Source of the DNA: Streptosporangium violaceochromogenes
GTDB lineage: Bacteria; Actinomycetota; Actinomycetes; Streptosporangiales; Streptosporangiaceae
NCBI RefSeq assembly: GCF_014654615.1
Contig: NZ_BNBB01000027.1
Location: forward strand, 17,056 to 81,055
Direction: 5' to 3'
DNA length: 64,000 nt
The notes beneath the pieces were generated by a model. That model was not told the origin of the DNA and ran no database searches. It saw nothing but the letters and a program-made list of their open reading frames with translations. Each line of letters begins with the position of its first letter. Position 1 is the first letter of the stretch. The position numbers and the translations under genes were made by a program. Positions 8,650 to 20,438 of this stretch are shown here, piece by piece.

Positions 8650-8678
8650 GGTGCCGTACGGTTCGTCCGTACGGCACC
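8650..8678 (+). terminator. perfect hairpin between rpsD and rpoA
   Basis: Arms GGTGCCGTACGG (8650-8661) and CCGTACGGCACC (8667-8678) pair perfectly over 12 bp with a TTCGT loop, followed by TATGCTGTTGTT. It could act as an attenuator or a processing site that sets rpoA levels apart from the ribosomal genes. Confidence 0.55.
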
Positions 8679-8738
8679 TATGCTGTTGTTGCGAGCGACG
8701 TCAAATAGCGGGCGTCGCCATTGCAGGGGAGATCCCAC

Positions 8739-9755
8739 ATGCTGATCGCTCAGCGTCCGACGCTCCTTGAGGAAAGCCTTGAGGAGACCCGGTCCAAGTT
8801 CATCATCGAGCCGCTGGAGCCGGGCTTCGGCTACACCATCGGCAACTCGCTGCGGCGCACGCTGCTGTCGTCCATCCCGGGCGCGGCCGTCACCAGCATC
8901 CGCATCGAGGGCGTGCTCCACGAGTTCTCCACCGTTCCCGGTGTCAAGGAGGATGTCACCGACATCATCCTGAACCTCAAGGAACTGGTCGTCTCCTCGG
9001 AGCACGACGAGCCGGTGGTCATGTACCTGCGCAAGCAGGGCCCCGGCGACGTCACCGCCGCCGACATCGCGCCCCCGGCCGGTGTCGAGGTGCACAACCC
9101 CGAACTGCGCATCGCCACGCTGAACGGCAAGGCGAAGCTGGAGATGGAGCTGACCGTCGAGCGCGGTCGCGGCTACGTCTCCGCGGCGCAGAACAAGCAG
9201 CCCGGCCAGGAGATCGGCCGCATCCCGATCGACTCGATCTACTCGCCGGTGCTCAAGGTCACCTACAAGGTCGAGGCGACCCGTGTCGAGCAGCGCACCG
9301 ACTTCGACCGCCTGATCCTCGACGTCGAGACCAAGCCGTGCATGAAGCCCCGCGACGCGGTGGCCTCCGCCGGTAAGACCCTCGTCGAGCTGTTCGGCCT
9401 GGCCCGCGAGCTCAACGTCGAGGCCGAGGGCATCGACATCGGCCCCTCGCCGACGGACGCTGCCCTGGCCGCCGACCTGGCGCTGCCGATCGAGGAACTG
9501 AACCTCACGGTCCGCTCCTACAACTGCCTCAAGCGCGAGGGCATCCACACCGTGGGCGAGCTCGTCGCCCGCAGCGAGCAGGACCTGCTCGACATCAGGA
9601 ACTTCGGCGCGAAGTCCATCGAAGAGGTCAAGCAGAAGCTGCACGAGATGACGCTCGCGCTGAAGGACTCCCCGCCCGGGTTCGACCCGAGCGCGGTGGC
9701 CGGCGGCGGCTATGACGACGACGACAGCGCGTACGTCGAGACCGAGCAGTACTGA
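8739..9755 (+). CDS. rpoA: DNA-directed RNA polymerase subunit alpha
   Basis: 338 aa from the ATG at 8739 (MLIAQRPTLLEE), preceded by AGGGGAG. An upstream in-frame TTG at 8721 is less likely. The N-terminal assembly domain has EPLEPGFGYTIGNSLRRTLLSSIPGAAV; the C-terminal domain that touches UP elements and activators has LPIEELNLTVRSYNCLKREGI and IRNFGAKSIEEVK. Acidic tail YDDDDSAYVETEQY is usual in actinobacteria. Confidence 0.98.
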   Translation: MLIAQRPTLLEESLEETRSKFIIEPLEPGFGYTIGNSLRRTLLSSIPGAAVTSIRIEGVLHEFSTVPGVKEDVTDIILNLKELVVSSEHDEPVVMYLRKQGPGDVTAADIAPPAGVEVHNPELRIATLNGKAKLEMELTVERGRGYVSAAQNKQPGQEIGRIPIDSIYSPVLKVTYKVEATRVEQRTDFDRLILDVETKPCMKPRDAVASAGKTLVELFGLARELNVEAEGIDIGPSPTDAALAADLALPIEELNLTVRSYNCLKREGIHTVGELVARSEQDLLDIRNFGAKSIEEVKQKLHEMTLALKDSPPGFDPSAVAGGGYDDDDSAYVETEQY

Positions 9756-9769
9756 TTTTCGCTACTGAC

Positions 9770-9787
9770 GGGGGCCCGCGGGCCCCC
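9770..9787 (+). terminator. GC palindrome between rpoA and rplQ
   Basis: An 18-base perfect palindrome, GGGGGCCC CG GGGCCCCC in form, 14 bases after the rpoA stop, without a T-run. Likely a weak terminator or RNA-stability hairpin since rplQ follows in the same direction. Confidence 0.4.
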
Positions 9788-9843
9788 GGCCCGACCCCGG
9801 TACCTCGCACGGCCGGGGCGGGTTGACTCTCAAGGAGAACGCA

Positions 9844-10362
9844 ATGCCCAGGCCCACCAAGGGTGCCCGTCTCGGCGGCAGCCCGGCTCACGAGCGGCTG
9901 ATTCTGGCGAACCTCGCCACCCAGCTCTTCCAGCACGGCCGGATCAAGACCACCGAGACGAAGGCCAAGCGCCTGCGCCCGTTGGCGGAGAGGCTGATCA
10001 CCAAGGCCAAGAAGGGCGACATGCACAACCGTCGCCAGGTGCTGACGGTCATCCGTGACAAGAGTGTCGTCCACCACCTGTTCACCGAGATCGCTCCGAC
10101 CTTCGCCGAGCGTCCCGGTGGCTACACCCGCATCACGAAGATCGGGATCCGCAGGGGCGACGCCGCCCCCATGGCCGTCATCGAGCTGGTGTCCGAGCCG
10201 ATGAAGTCGGCCGCCGCCGCCGCCGGCAAGGCCCCGGCCGCCGAGCCGAAGCCGGCCAAGGCCGCCGAGACCGCCGAGGTCGAGGAGGCCGAGGAGGTCG
10301 CCGCCGAGGAGACCGCCGAGGCTCCCGCGGGGGAGACCGAGGCCAAGAAGGACGACGCCTGA
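9844..10362 (+). CDS. rplQ: 50S ribosomal protein L17 with acidic C-terminal extension
   Basis: 172 aa from the ATG at 9844, which has AAGGAG 8 bases upstream. The conserved L17 core (MPRPTKGARLGGSPAHERLILANLATQLFQHGRIKTTETKAKRLRPLAE, then GGYTRITKIGIRRGDAAPMAVIELV) occupies the first 120 residues. An Ala/Glu-rich tail of about 50 residues (AAETAEVEEAEEVAAEETAEAP) follows; such tails are common in actinobacterial L17 and are probably disordered. Confidence 0.97.
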   Translation: MPRPTKGARLGGSPAHERLILANLATQLFQHGRIKTTETKAKRLRPLAERLITKAKKGDMHNRRQVLTVIRDKSVVHHLFTEIAPTFAERPGGYTRITKIGIRRGDAAPMAVIELVSEPMKSAAAAAGKAPAAEPKPAKAAETAEVEEAEEVAAEETAEAPAGETEAKKDDA

Positions 10363-10379
10363 TCTGTCAGGCCGTGTGA

Positions 10380-10433
10380 GCGGGCCCGGAGGCCTCCCCT
10401 CGCGGGAGGTGTCCGGGCCCGCCCCGTTCTTTC
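10380..10433 (+). terminator. terminator of the alpha operon after rplQ
   Basis: Outer arms GCGGGCCCGGA (10380-10390) and TCCGGGCCCGC (10411-10421) pair perfectly, with a nested CTCCC/GGGAG stem inside; CCCGTTCTTT follows. A strong partial or complete terminator just before truA. Confidence 0.7.
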
Positions 10434-10446
10434 GGGAGGAACGATC

Positions 10447-11334
10447 GTGGTACGGCTGCGCCTGGACCTCGCCTACGACGGCACCGGCTTCTCCGGCTGG
10501 GCCAGGCAGCCCGGCCGGCGAACGGTGCAGGGCGTCATCGAGGAGGCGCTCGGCAGGATCCTGAGGCTGCCCGAGCCGCCGGCGCTGACCGTGGCCGGGC
10601 GGACCGACGCCGGGGTCCACGCCCGGGGTCAGGTGGCCCATGTGGACCTGCCGGACGACGCGCCGGCCGCGCTGGAGTGGCGCCGCCGCCGGGGGGCGCC
10701 CCCCGAGGCCCCCGCCGACCCCGCGACGCCCGAGGGCGTCGACGAGCGTCTTCCGGTGCTCCTGCGACGGCTGGCCGGGCTGCTGCCGCCCGATGTGCGG
10801 GTCCACCGGGTCACCAGGGCCCCCGAGGGCTTCGACGCCCGGTTCTCGGCGATGTCGCGCCGCTACGCCTACCGGATCTGCGACGCCCCCGGCGGGGGGG
10901 ACCCGCTCCGGCGCCACGAGACCCTCTGGTACCCCCGTCCGCTCGACGCCGGCAGGCTGAACGCCGCCGCGGCGGCCCTGCTGGGCGAGCACGACTTCGC
11001 GGCCTTCTGCAAGAGGCGCGAGGGGGCGACCACGATCCGCGAGCTGCGGCGGCTCGACTGGGTCAGGGAGGACGGCCTGCTGGTCGCGACGGTGCTGGCC
11101 GACGCCTTCTGCCACTCCATGGTCCGCGCGCTCGTGGGGTCGCTGCTCCCGGTCGGGGAGGGGCGCCTGCCGGTGGAGTGGCCCGGCCGGGTGCTTGCGC
11201 GGGCCGTACGGGACTCCGGGGTGCACGTCGCCCCCGCGCACGGCCTGTGCCTGGAGGAGGTGCGCTACCCCGCGCCCGGGGACCTGGCCCGCCGCGCGGC
11301 GGAGGCCCGCCGGGTCCGTACGCTCGGCCTCTGA
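10447..11334 (+). CDS. truA: tRNA pseudouridine synthase A
   Basis: 295 aa. Makes pseudouridine at positions 38-40 of tRNA anticodon stems. Starts VRLRLDLAYDGTGFSGWARQPG-like (split here by length) and has the catalytic Asp in VAGRTDAGVHARGQVAH. A Arg/Pro/Ala-rich insert of about 25 residues (RRRRGAPPEAPADPATPEG) lies before the VLLRRLAGLLPPDVRVH strand, a feature of many high-GC homologues. GTG start after GGGAGGA. Ends the operon; the next genes are convergent. Confidence 0.95.
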   Translation: MVRLRLDLAYDGTGFSGWARQPGRRTVQGVIEEALGRILRLPEPPALTVAGRTDAGVHARGQVAHVDLPDDAPAALEWRRRRGAPPEAPADPATPEGVDERLPVLLRRLAGLLPPDVRVHRVTRAPEGFDARFSAMSRRYAYRICDAPGGGDPLRRHETLWYPRPLDAGRLNAAAAALLGEHDFAAFCKRREGATTIRELRRLDWVREDGLLVATVLADAFCHSMVRALVGSLLPVGEGRLPVEWPGRVLARAVRDSGVHVAPAHGLCLEEVRYPAPGDLARRAAEARRVRTLGL

Positions 11335-11386
11335 CGGCCGGCGCCGGCGGGCGGTCCTCGCCGGGGCGGCCATCGAGGACGCGGGG

Positions 11387-13969
<2,583 letters not shown>

Positions 13970-14073
13970 ACGGGGAAGCGTAGCGACAGCCGGAGATCAT
14001 CACGCGGGTATGGGTGTTCCTGGCCGTATCGCCCGTCGGTTTTATTGGGAAAAGCAGCCGCCTGATCCTTTGG

Positions 14074-15177
14074 TCAGGGTCGCCGCCCGGTCAGCGAACG
14101 TGCCTCCAGGGCGGGGGTGACGGTCGCGTCCACGGTGCCGAAGGCCGCCCGGTTCAGCTGCTTGACCTCGGTCTTCTTCGGCAGGTGGCCGTCCTTGAAC
14201 TGGAACCAGACCATCACGGTGTAGTGGCCGTGCCGCCATCCGCCGGCGAACGCCTCGCCTGCTCCGAGGAATTTGGTGACTTTGTCCTTACCTGGCAGCG
14301 CCTTGAGGTACTCCTTCCGGGACTTGCCCGACCCGGCGGAGACGACCTTGGCCGCCGCGGCGCTCGTCTTGAGGTTGGCCACGCCCACGGTTCCGATGAT
14401 CTTTCCCGAGGCGTCCCGGAAGCTCGCGCGCAGCATCTGGGTGCACTTGCCGTCGGTGAGCGCCTTCTGGAGCTTCGCGCCCACCACGGCGTCCTTGCAC
14501 TTCTTGTCGACCCTGCGGATGGTCATCAGGTATCGCTGACCGCCGTAGGACACGCTCCTGCGTTTGAACAGCTCGGTCAGCGTGAGCGCGTAGGGGTCGG
14601 TGACGCGGGAGGCGGCGAACCCGAACTTGCCGCCCGGGCTCTGGGGGACGGGCGCGCTGGAGGTCTGGGCCGGGGGGCTCGCCGTACCGGGGTCCGGAGG
14701 GGTCTCGGACCCGGCGAGCGCGGCCAGGCCGAAGCCGCCCGCGACCAGCGCGACCAGCGCGCCGAGCGCGATGAAGAGGGGACGCCGGGAGCGTGAACCC
14801 TCGTCGTAGGGGCTCCACATCTCCTGCCGCGGCGGCGCCTGCCGCTCCGCGGCGGTCGAGGGCCGGGTGGTGTCGGAGGCCGCGGACCGGGAGGGGGGAG
14901 AGGGCTGGGAGGTGGGCGGCCAGATGGGCTGGGAGTCCGGGGAGGGGGGAGGCTCGGAGGCCTGCCCCCGCGACGAGGACCGCGACGGGGACCGCGACAA
15001 GGGATGCGACGAGGGGTGCGGTGAGGACTGCGGTGGGGATTGCGGCGAAAAACGCGGTGGGGCCGGTGGCGGGGACTGCGGTGAGGACTCGAACCGGCGT
15101 TCGCCCCGCTCGGGCGGCATCTGCCCGGAGGGCTGGACATACGGCTGGCGACGCGGTGGCTCACCCGGAAAACCCAT
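14074..15177 (-). CDS. Pro/Ser-rich single-pass membrane protein, paralogue of the 860-aa neighbour
   Basis: 367 aa. A Ser/Pro/Arg-rich cytoplasmic part (1-130) containing short degenerate repeats (SPQSPPQSSPHPSSHPLSRS), one membrane helix at about 133-155 (PLFIALGALVALVAGGFGLAALAG), a linker, then an outer domain with FKRRSVSYGGQRYLMTIRRV, KKCKDAVVG, GKCTQMLRASFRDASGK, GVANLKT and FKDGHLPKKTEVKQLNRAAF. Two cysteines 18 residues apart (C227, C245) are in the same place as in the 860-aa protein. Same strand, 104 bases upstream of it, so the pair may be co-expressed. Function unknown; a disulfide-stabilised sensor or lipid-binding fold is possible. Confidence 0.78.
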   Translation of the reverse strand: MGFPGEPPRRQPYVQPSGQMPPERGERRFESSPQSPPPAPPRFSPQSPPQSSPHPSSHPLSRSPSRSSSRGQASEPPPSPDSQPIWPPTSQPSPPSRSAASDTTRPSTAAERQAPPRQEMWSPYDEGSRSRRPLFIALGALVALVAGGFGLAALAGSETPPDPGTASPPAQTSSAPVPQSPGGKFGFAASRVTDPYALTLTELFKRRSVSYGGQRYLMTIRRVDKKCKDAVVGAKLQKALTDGKCTQMLRASFRDASGKIIGTVGVANLKTSAAAAKVVSAGSGKSRKEYLKALPGKDKVTKFLGAGEAFAGGWRHGHYTVMVWFQFKDGHLPKKTEVKQLNRAAFGTVDATVTPALEARSLTGRRP

Positions 15178-15212
15178 GCGCAGAGACTAGCCCTCTATCA
15201 CGGCGGGTTCAT

Positions 15213-15977
15213 TCACGAGTAGCCAAAGTCCTGTGTCCACCACAGTCCGCCGGGACCGTTCACGACGCCGACACCGGTGGCGGTCAGCGCGCAGTTGAGG
15301 ATGTTGGCCCGATGGCTGCGGGTGGTCATCCAGCTCCGCACCGCCTCGGCGGCCGAGGTGTGGCCGCGGCCGATGTTCTCGGCGCCGCCGTCACGGTAGC
15401 CGGCGGCCTCCATCCGCTGCCAGGGCGAGGCGCCGTCGGGGGAGTTGTGGGAGAAGTCGTCGTCGGCCGCCATCTCGGAGGAGTGGGTCCTGGCCGACCG
15501 GGTCAGCCTCCGGTCCACCCGGAGCGGCGCGCACCCGGCCCGCCTGCGCTCGGCGTTGACGAGCCGCACGACCTCGTTCTCCAGCGCGACCACCGGGGGG
15601 AAGGAGTCGTCGTCATCGTCCTCCCTGGGGCCGCTGAGGATGTAGCGGGGGCCGTCGTCGTCGCGCTCGTCGTCCTCGTCGCGGAGCTCGCGGGTGGGTT
15701 GTGGGCTGGGCCGTCCCCGCGTCGCCGACGGGATGGCGGTGGGGCGGATCACCCGGGCCAGCGGGGCGCGGTGCTCGCCCTCGGCCCTGACCGTGGGGGT
15801 GGGGGTGGTCTGGGCGGGGCCCGCGTTGTTGAGGTAGACCTGGTCGGGCCCCTGCTCCTCGCGGGTGCTCCGGCCGAGGAGGAATCCGAGCAGCAGCACG
15901 GTCATCAGGCAGGCGAACAGCCCCATGCGGCGCAGGCTGGTCCGCTGGGTACGACGAAGGTCGGGGGGCTGCCACAT
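15213..15977 (-). CDS. membrane-anchored CAP (SCP/PR-1) domain protein
   Basis: 254 aa. N-terminal membrane anchor at about 19-37 (GLFACLMTVLLLGFLLG), an acidic low-complexity stalk (DEDDERDDDG, REDDDDDSF), then a CAP domain: ALENEVVRLVNAERRRAGCAPLRVDRRL, THSSEMAADDDFSHNSPDG, AENIGRG, AVRSWMTTRSHRANILNC and GGLWWTQDFG. The His/Glu/Asp cavity residues of bacterial CAP proteins (HS, FSHNS, AENI, H in SHRANIL) are present. Faces outside; enzymatic role of bacterial CAP proteins is not settled. Same strand as the two paralogues downstream. Confidence 0.9.
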   Translation of the reverse strand: MWQPPDLRRTQRTSLRRMGLFACLMTVLLLGFLLGRSTREEQGPDQVYLNNAGPAQTTPTPTVRAEGEHRAPLARVIRPTAIPSATRGRPSPQPTRELRDEDDERDDDGPRYILSGPREDDDDDSFPPVVALENEVVRLVNAERRRAGCAPLRVDRRLTRSARTHSSEMAADDDFSHNSPDGASPWQRMEAAGYRDGGAENIGRGHTSAAEAVRSWMTTRSHRANILNCALTATGVGVVNGPGGLWWTQDFGYS

Positions 15978-16143
15978 ACCGCTGCCAAAGATAGAGATGT
16001 TTGTGGCGAGGAAGAAGAGAATGTCGAGAACGTGTCAGAACCGTTCTGTGGAGCCGTAAGGGGGAGGAGCCGGTGCGTCGTTCCCTGGAGCGCTCCGGAC
16101 AAGGGTAGACTGCCCCGGGACACCGGTGGAGGTCGGCGTCTTT

Positions 16144-16173
16144 TTGACCTGTCCTCATCCTCGCCGGTATCCT
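16144..16173 (+). promoter_or_regulatory. rplM-rpsI promoter
   Basis: TTGACC (16144-16149), 18-base spacer, TATCCT (16168-16173). It lies in the 372-base gap between the divergent CAP gene and rplM (15978-16349), leaving a leader of about 170 bases before the rplM GTG. I see no further gene in the gap; a regulatory leader is possible. Confidence 0.65.
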
Positions 16174-16349
16174 GCTAGTTCGTTGTGTGCGAATTGGTCT
16201 CCTCGGCAGACCGATGCGCGGCGCGTCCGGCGTCATCTCCCGAAGCCTGGGAGACGGAAGGTCCGGGCTGTCGTGTGCCCGCACCTACCGACCCACGTTG
16301 CTGCCACCTCCGGCAGCCCCGAAGACGCGAGCAAAGAAGGCATACGACC

Positions 16350-16793
16350 GTGCGCACGTACACACCTAAGCCTGCCGAAGTCGAGCGTCAGTGGCACATC
16401 ATCGACGCCACCGACATCGTGCTTGGACGGCTGGCCAGTCACGTCGCGATCCTGCTTCGCGGTAAGCACAAGCCGATCTTCGCCAACCACGTCGACACGG
16501 GTGACTTCGTCATCGTCATCAACGCCGACAAGGTCGCCCTGACCGGCAACAAGCTTGAGCAGAAGAGGGCGTACCGCCACTCGGGCTACCCCGGTGGTCT
16601 GCGTTCGGTGACCTACGGCGAGCTCATGGCGAAGCGTCCCGACCGCGCCGTGGAGAAGGCGGTCAAGGGCATGCTGCCCAAGAACGCCCTCGGCCGAAAG
16701 ATGATCAAGAAGCTCAAGGTCTACGCGGGGTCCGAGCACCCGCACCAGGCCCAGAGGCCGGTGCCCTTCGAGCTCACCCAGATCACCCAGTAG
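16350..16793 (+). CDS. rplM: 50S ribosomal protein L13
   Basis: 147 aa from the GTG at 16350 (VRTYTPKPAEVERQWHIIDA), preceded by GAAGG. The frame stays open upstream but that part is not conserved L13. The domain has DIVLGRLASHVAILLRGKHKP, KVALTGNKLEQKRAYRHSGYPGG and VKGMLPKNALGRKMIKKLKVYAGSEHPHQAQ. L13 is an early assembly protein. Operon with rpsI. Confidence 0.97.
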   Translation: MRTYTPKPAEVERQWHIIDATDIVLGRLASHVAILLRGKHKPIFANHVDTGDFVIVINADKVALTGNKLEQKRAYRHSGYPGGLRSVTYGELMAKRPDRAVEKAVKGMLPKNALGRKMIKKLKVYAGSEHPHQAQRPVPFELTQITQ

Positions 16794-16863
16794 TCACCAG
16801 CTGCTTATCGCCCGCAGCGCCGGCCGCCGGTCGGCGCCACGCTAGGAAAGTAAGAGGAGAACC

Positions 16864-17385
<522 letters not shown>

Positions 17386-17386
17386 G

Positions 17387-18742
17387 TTGGGGCGCCTCTT
17401 CGGCACCGACGGGGTACGTGGGGTCGCCGGTCGCGACCTCACGGCCGAGCTCGCCATGGACCTGTCCGTGGCCGCGGCTCATGTCCTCGGCGACGCCGGG
17501 GCGTTCAACGCCAGCGTCGGGCGGCGCGGCCGCCCGATCGCCGTCGTGGGCCGGGACCCCCGGGCCTCAGGAGAATTCCTGGAGGCCGCGGTGGTCGCCG
17601 GCCTCGCGTCGTCCGGCGTGGACGTCCTCCGGCTCGGCGTGCTGCCCACCCCGGCGGTCGCTTACCTCACCACGGCTCTCGGAGCCGACATGGGCGTGAT
17701 GATCTCCGCCTCCCACAACCCCGCCCCGGACAACGGGATCAAGTTCCTCACCCGGGGCGGCTACAAGCTGCCCGACGCGGTGGAGAGCGAGATCGAGCAG
17801 CGGCTCGGCGAGAAGTGGGACCGCCCCGTCGGTGCCTCGGTCGGCCGTGTGCGCGAAGCGTACGGCGAGGCCGACCGCTACGTGTCCCACGTGCTGTCCA
17901 CCGTCTCCGGCCGGCTGGACGGCCTGAACGTCGTCGTCGACTGCGCCAACGGCGCCGCCCACATGGTGGCCCCCGAGGCGCTGCTGAGGGCGGGGGCGAC
18001 GGTCGAGGCCGTCGGCGCCCGTCCCGACGGCCTCAACATCAACGCCGGGTGCGGCTCCACCCACCTGGACAGGCTCCAGCAGATCGTGGTCTCCCGGGGG
18101 GCCGACGTCGGGGTCGCCTACGACGGTGACGCCGACCGCTGTCTCGCGGTCGCGCACACCGGCGAGGTGATCGACGGCGACCAGATCATGGCCGTCCTCG
18201 CCACCGCCATGCGCGCCGAGGGCACGCTGGCGGGCGGCACCGTGGTGGCGACGGTGATGTCCAACCTCGGTTTCAAGATCGCCATGCGTGAGGCGGGCAT
18301 CGACGTGGTCGAGACCGCCGTGGGCGACCGCTACGTGCTGGAGGCCATGAAGGCCGGCGGCTACAACCTCGGCGGCGAGCAGTCGGGCCACGTCCTCATG
18401 CTCGACCACGCCACCACCGGGGACGGCCTGCTGACCTCGCTCCACCTGCTGGCGGTCGTGGCCCGCGAGGGCAGGTCGCTGGCCGAGCTCGCCTCGGTGA
18501 TGACCCGGCTCCCGCAGGTCCTGGTCAACGTCAAGGACGTGGACCGGGCGAAGGTGTCGGTTCCGGAGCTGTCGGTGGCGGTCGCCGCCGCGGAGTCGGA
18601 GCTCGGCGAGACCGGCCGGGTGCTGATCCGGCCGAGCGGCACCGAACCCATGATCCGCGTCATGGTCGAGGCGTCCTCCGCCGAGCAGGCCGAGCGCGTG
18701 GCCGACCACCTGGCGGGGGTCGTCCGTACGGCCTGCGTCTGA
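17387..18742 (+). CDS. glmM: phosphoglucosamine mutase
   Basis: 451 aa from a TTG at 17387, which gives the family N-terminus (M)GRLFGTDGVRGVAG. It interconverts glucosamine-6-P and glucosamine-1-P for UDP-GlcNAc and the wall. The phosphoserine loop is MISASHNP, the metal loop is DGDADRC, the sugar loop is GGEQSGH and the phosphate loop is RPSGTEPMIRV. There is no convincing SD; the start is one base after the rpsI stop, so translation is probably coupled to S9. This links amino-sugar supply to ribosome synthesis. Confidence 0.96.
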   Translation: MGRLFGTDGVRGVAGRDLTAELAMDLSVAAAHVLGDAGAFNASVGRRGRPIAVVGRDPRASGEFLEAAVVAGLASSGVDVLRLGVLPTPAVAYLTTALGADMGVMISASHNPAPDNGIKFLTRGGYKLPDAVESEIEQRLGEKWDRPVGASVGRVREAYGEADRYVSHVLSTVSGRLDGLNVVVDCANGAAHMVAPEALLRAGATVEAVGARPDGLNINAGCGSTHLDRLQQIVVSRGADVGVAYDGDADRCLAVAHTGEVIDGDQIMAVLATAMRAEGTLAGGTVVATVMSNLGFKIAMREAGIDVVETAVGDRYVLEAMKAGGYNLGGEQSGHVLMLDHATTGDGLLTSLHLLAVVAREGRSLAELASVMTRLPQVLVNVKDVDRAKVSVPELSVAVAAAESELGETGRVLIRPSGTEPMIRVMVEASSAEQAERVADHLAGVVRTACV

Positions 18743-18752
18743 AAGCCCCCTT

Positions 18753-18794
18753 CTCGCCCGGCGTGCCCCCCGCACGCCGGGCGAGAACTTTTTT
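18753..18794 (+). terminator. intrinsic terminator after glmM
   Basis: Arms CTCGCCCGGCGTGC (18753-18766) and GCACGCCGGGCGAG (18772-18785) pair perfectly over 14 bp around CCCCC, followed by AACTTTTTT. It ends the rplM-rpsI-glmM transcript, 11 bases after the stop, and faces the end of the convergent ABC operon. Confidence 0.9.
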
Positions 18795-18804
18795 GGGGGG
18801 GCGC

Positions 18805-19521
18805 CTACTCGTCGCCGGTGAGGGAGAAGGAGCGCAGGCGCCGGCCGGCGGCGACGACCGTGACGACGGTGACGAGCACCAGTGCGGTGGCGGCGAAGCC
18901 GATCGTGATGTCGGCGGACAGGAAGGGCGAGGTGGACACCTGGTCGGCGACGGTCTGGGCCCACTGCTGGATGGAGAACTTGCGGGCGCCCGGGACGAAG
19001 TTGCCGACCAGGCCCTCCCACAGCAGGGCGTAGGCGATGCCGATCGTGACCGCGTGCCGGGTCAGGACGCCCAGCAGCATGAAGACCGCCGCGTAGGCGA
19101 CACCGCCGGCGAGGGCGCCCAGGGCGAAGCCGTAGGCGATGCCGGATTCGAGGTCGACCAGCAGGTAGGTCGCCACGAAGGTCGGCACGGCGGCGAACAG
19201 CGCGAGCATCGAGGCGGCCACGAGGAACTTGGTCCGGGCGATGGCCGGGCGGGAGATGGGCTTGGCCAGCAGGTGGACGACCGTGCCGTCGTCGATCTCG
19301 GGGGCGATCACGCCCGTTCCCGCGATCAGGCCGAGCAGCGGCAGCATCGTGCCGAGGGCGAACTTCTCCATGAGTGTGATCGTGGTCGTCTCACTCGCGA
19401 CGCCCAGGGCCCGCAGCAGGATCGCCAGGCCGAGCAGCACCAGTGGCAGCAGGATCAGCAGCCAGATCCTCCTCCGGCCGAGCAGGGCGCGGTAGGAGAT
19501 CGCGGCGATGACACCGTTCAT
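18805..19521 (-). CDS. ABC-2 type transporter permease
   Basis: 238 aa from the ATG at 19521 (MNGVIAAISYRALLGRRRIWLL). Six hydrophobic segments, and the ABC-2 pattern IDDGTVVHLLAKPISRPAIARTKFL after the second. It is the last gene of a four-gene minus-strand operon and starts 2 bases after the stop of its ATPase (19524-20438). Substrate cannot be read from sequence; drug, lipid or peptide export are typical for this class. Confidence 0.88.
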   Translation of the reverse strand: MNGVIAAISYRALLGRRRIWLLILLPLVLLGLAILLRALGVASETTTITLMEKFALGTMLPLLGLIAGTGVIAPEIDDGTVVHLLAKPISRPAIARTKFLVAASMLALFAAVPTFVATYLLVDLESGIAYGFALGALAGGVAYAAVFMLLGVLTRHAVTIGIAYALLWEGLVGNFVPGARKFSIQQWAQTVADQVSTSPFLSADITIGFAATALVLVTVVTVVAAGRRLRSFSLTGDE

Positions 19522-19523
19522 GG

Positions 19524-20438
19524 TCAACCGCTCCTGTTGATCAGGTAGGAGAAGACGCTCTCCAGGTCTTCGTCGGCGGGGGAGATCTGCCACAGGCGCA
19601 CCCCGGCGTCCTTGGCGACCCTGGGCAGCAGCCAGGTGAACCGCCGGAAGTCGACGGCGCGCACCTCCAGGCCCGTCTCGCCGAGGGAGACCGAGCCGGA
19701 GGAGGCGTCGGCGATCAGGGCCGCGGCCAGGCGGCGGTCGTCGCTGGAGCGGATCCGGAACACGTGCGGCCGGTCGGTCATCCTGCGGCGGATCTCGCGG
19801 AAGTCGCCGGAGGCGGCGTGGCGGCCGGCGACCAGGACCTCGATGTGCTGGGCGACCCGCTCGACCTCCTCCAGGATGTGCGAGCTGAACAGGATGGTCT
19901 TGCCCGCGGCGCCCATGGCGGCGACCAGGTCCATCAGGTGCATGCGCTGGCGGGGGTCCATGCCGTTGAACGGCTCGTCGAGCAGGAGCACCCTCGGGTC
20001 GTGCACGAGCGCGGCGGCGACCTTGATCCGCTGGCGCATGCCCTTGGAGTAGGTGTCGATCCTGCGGTCCTTGGCGGGCTCCATCTCGACCGTGGCCAGC
20101 GCCTTGCGCGCGGCCTCGTCGGGGTTGGGCAGACGGTGGAGCCTGGCGCTGGAGAGCACGAACTGCCAGCCGGTGAGGAAGCCGTAGAGGGCCTCGCGCT
20201 CGGGGACGAGGCCGATCGAGCGGTAGATCTCGTGGTTGTGCCAGATCGCGGCGCCGTCCAGGGTGACCGTGCCGCTGGAGGGGGCCAGGAAACCGGCCAT
20301 CATGTGCAGCAGCGTGGACTTGCCGGCGCCGTTGGGGCCGAGCAGGCCGGTGACCCCGGGGCCGATGGTCATGGTGACGTCGTTGACGGCGACCACGTTG
20401 CCGTACCAGCGGGAGACCTGTGTCAGTTCGATGTTCAC
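19524..20438 (-). CDS. ABC transporter ATP-binding protein
   Basis: 304 aa. Walker A GPNGAGKST at 34-42, signature YSKGMRQR at about 130-137, Walker B LLLDEPFNGMDP from 151, and the switch His in FSSHILEEVER. A C-terminal domain of about 80 residues follows, as in exporter ATPases of the DrrA/YhaQ type. Overlaps the upstream permease by 4 bases (ATGA type), so the four genes form one translationally coupled unit. Confidence 0.92.
   Translation of the reverse strand: MNIELTQVSRWYGNVVAVNDVTMTIGPGVTGLLGPNGAGKSTLLHMMAGFLAPSSGTVTLDGAAIWHNHEIYRSIGLVPEREALYGFLTGWQFVLSSARLHRLPNPDEAARKALATVEMEPAKDRRIDTYSKGMRQRIKVAAALVHDPRVLLLDEPFNGMDPRQRMHLMDLVAAMGAAGKTILFSSHILEEVERVAQHIEVLVAGRHAASGDFREIRRRMTDRPHVFRIRSSDDRRLAAALIADASSGSVSLGETGLEVRAVDFRRFTWLLPRVAKDAGVRLWQISPADEDLESVFSYLINRSG

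Noticed and set aside
16185..16349. N-terminal extension of L13
   Set aside because: Not conserved with L13; the GTG at 16350 with GAAGG gives the family N-terminus.
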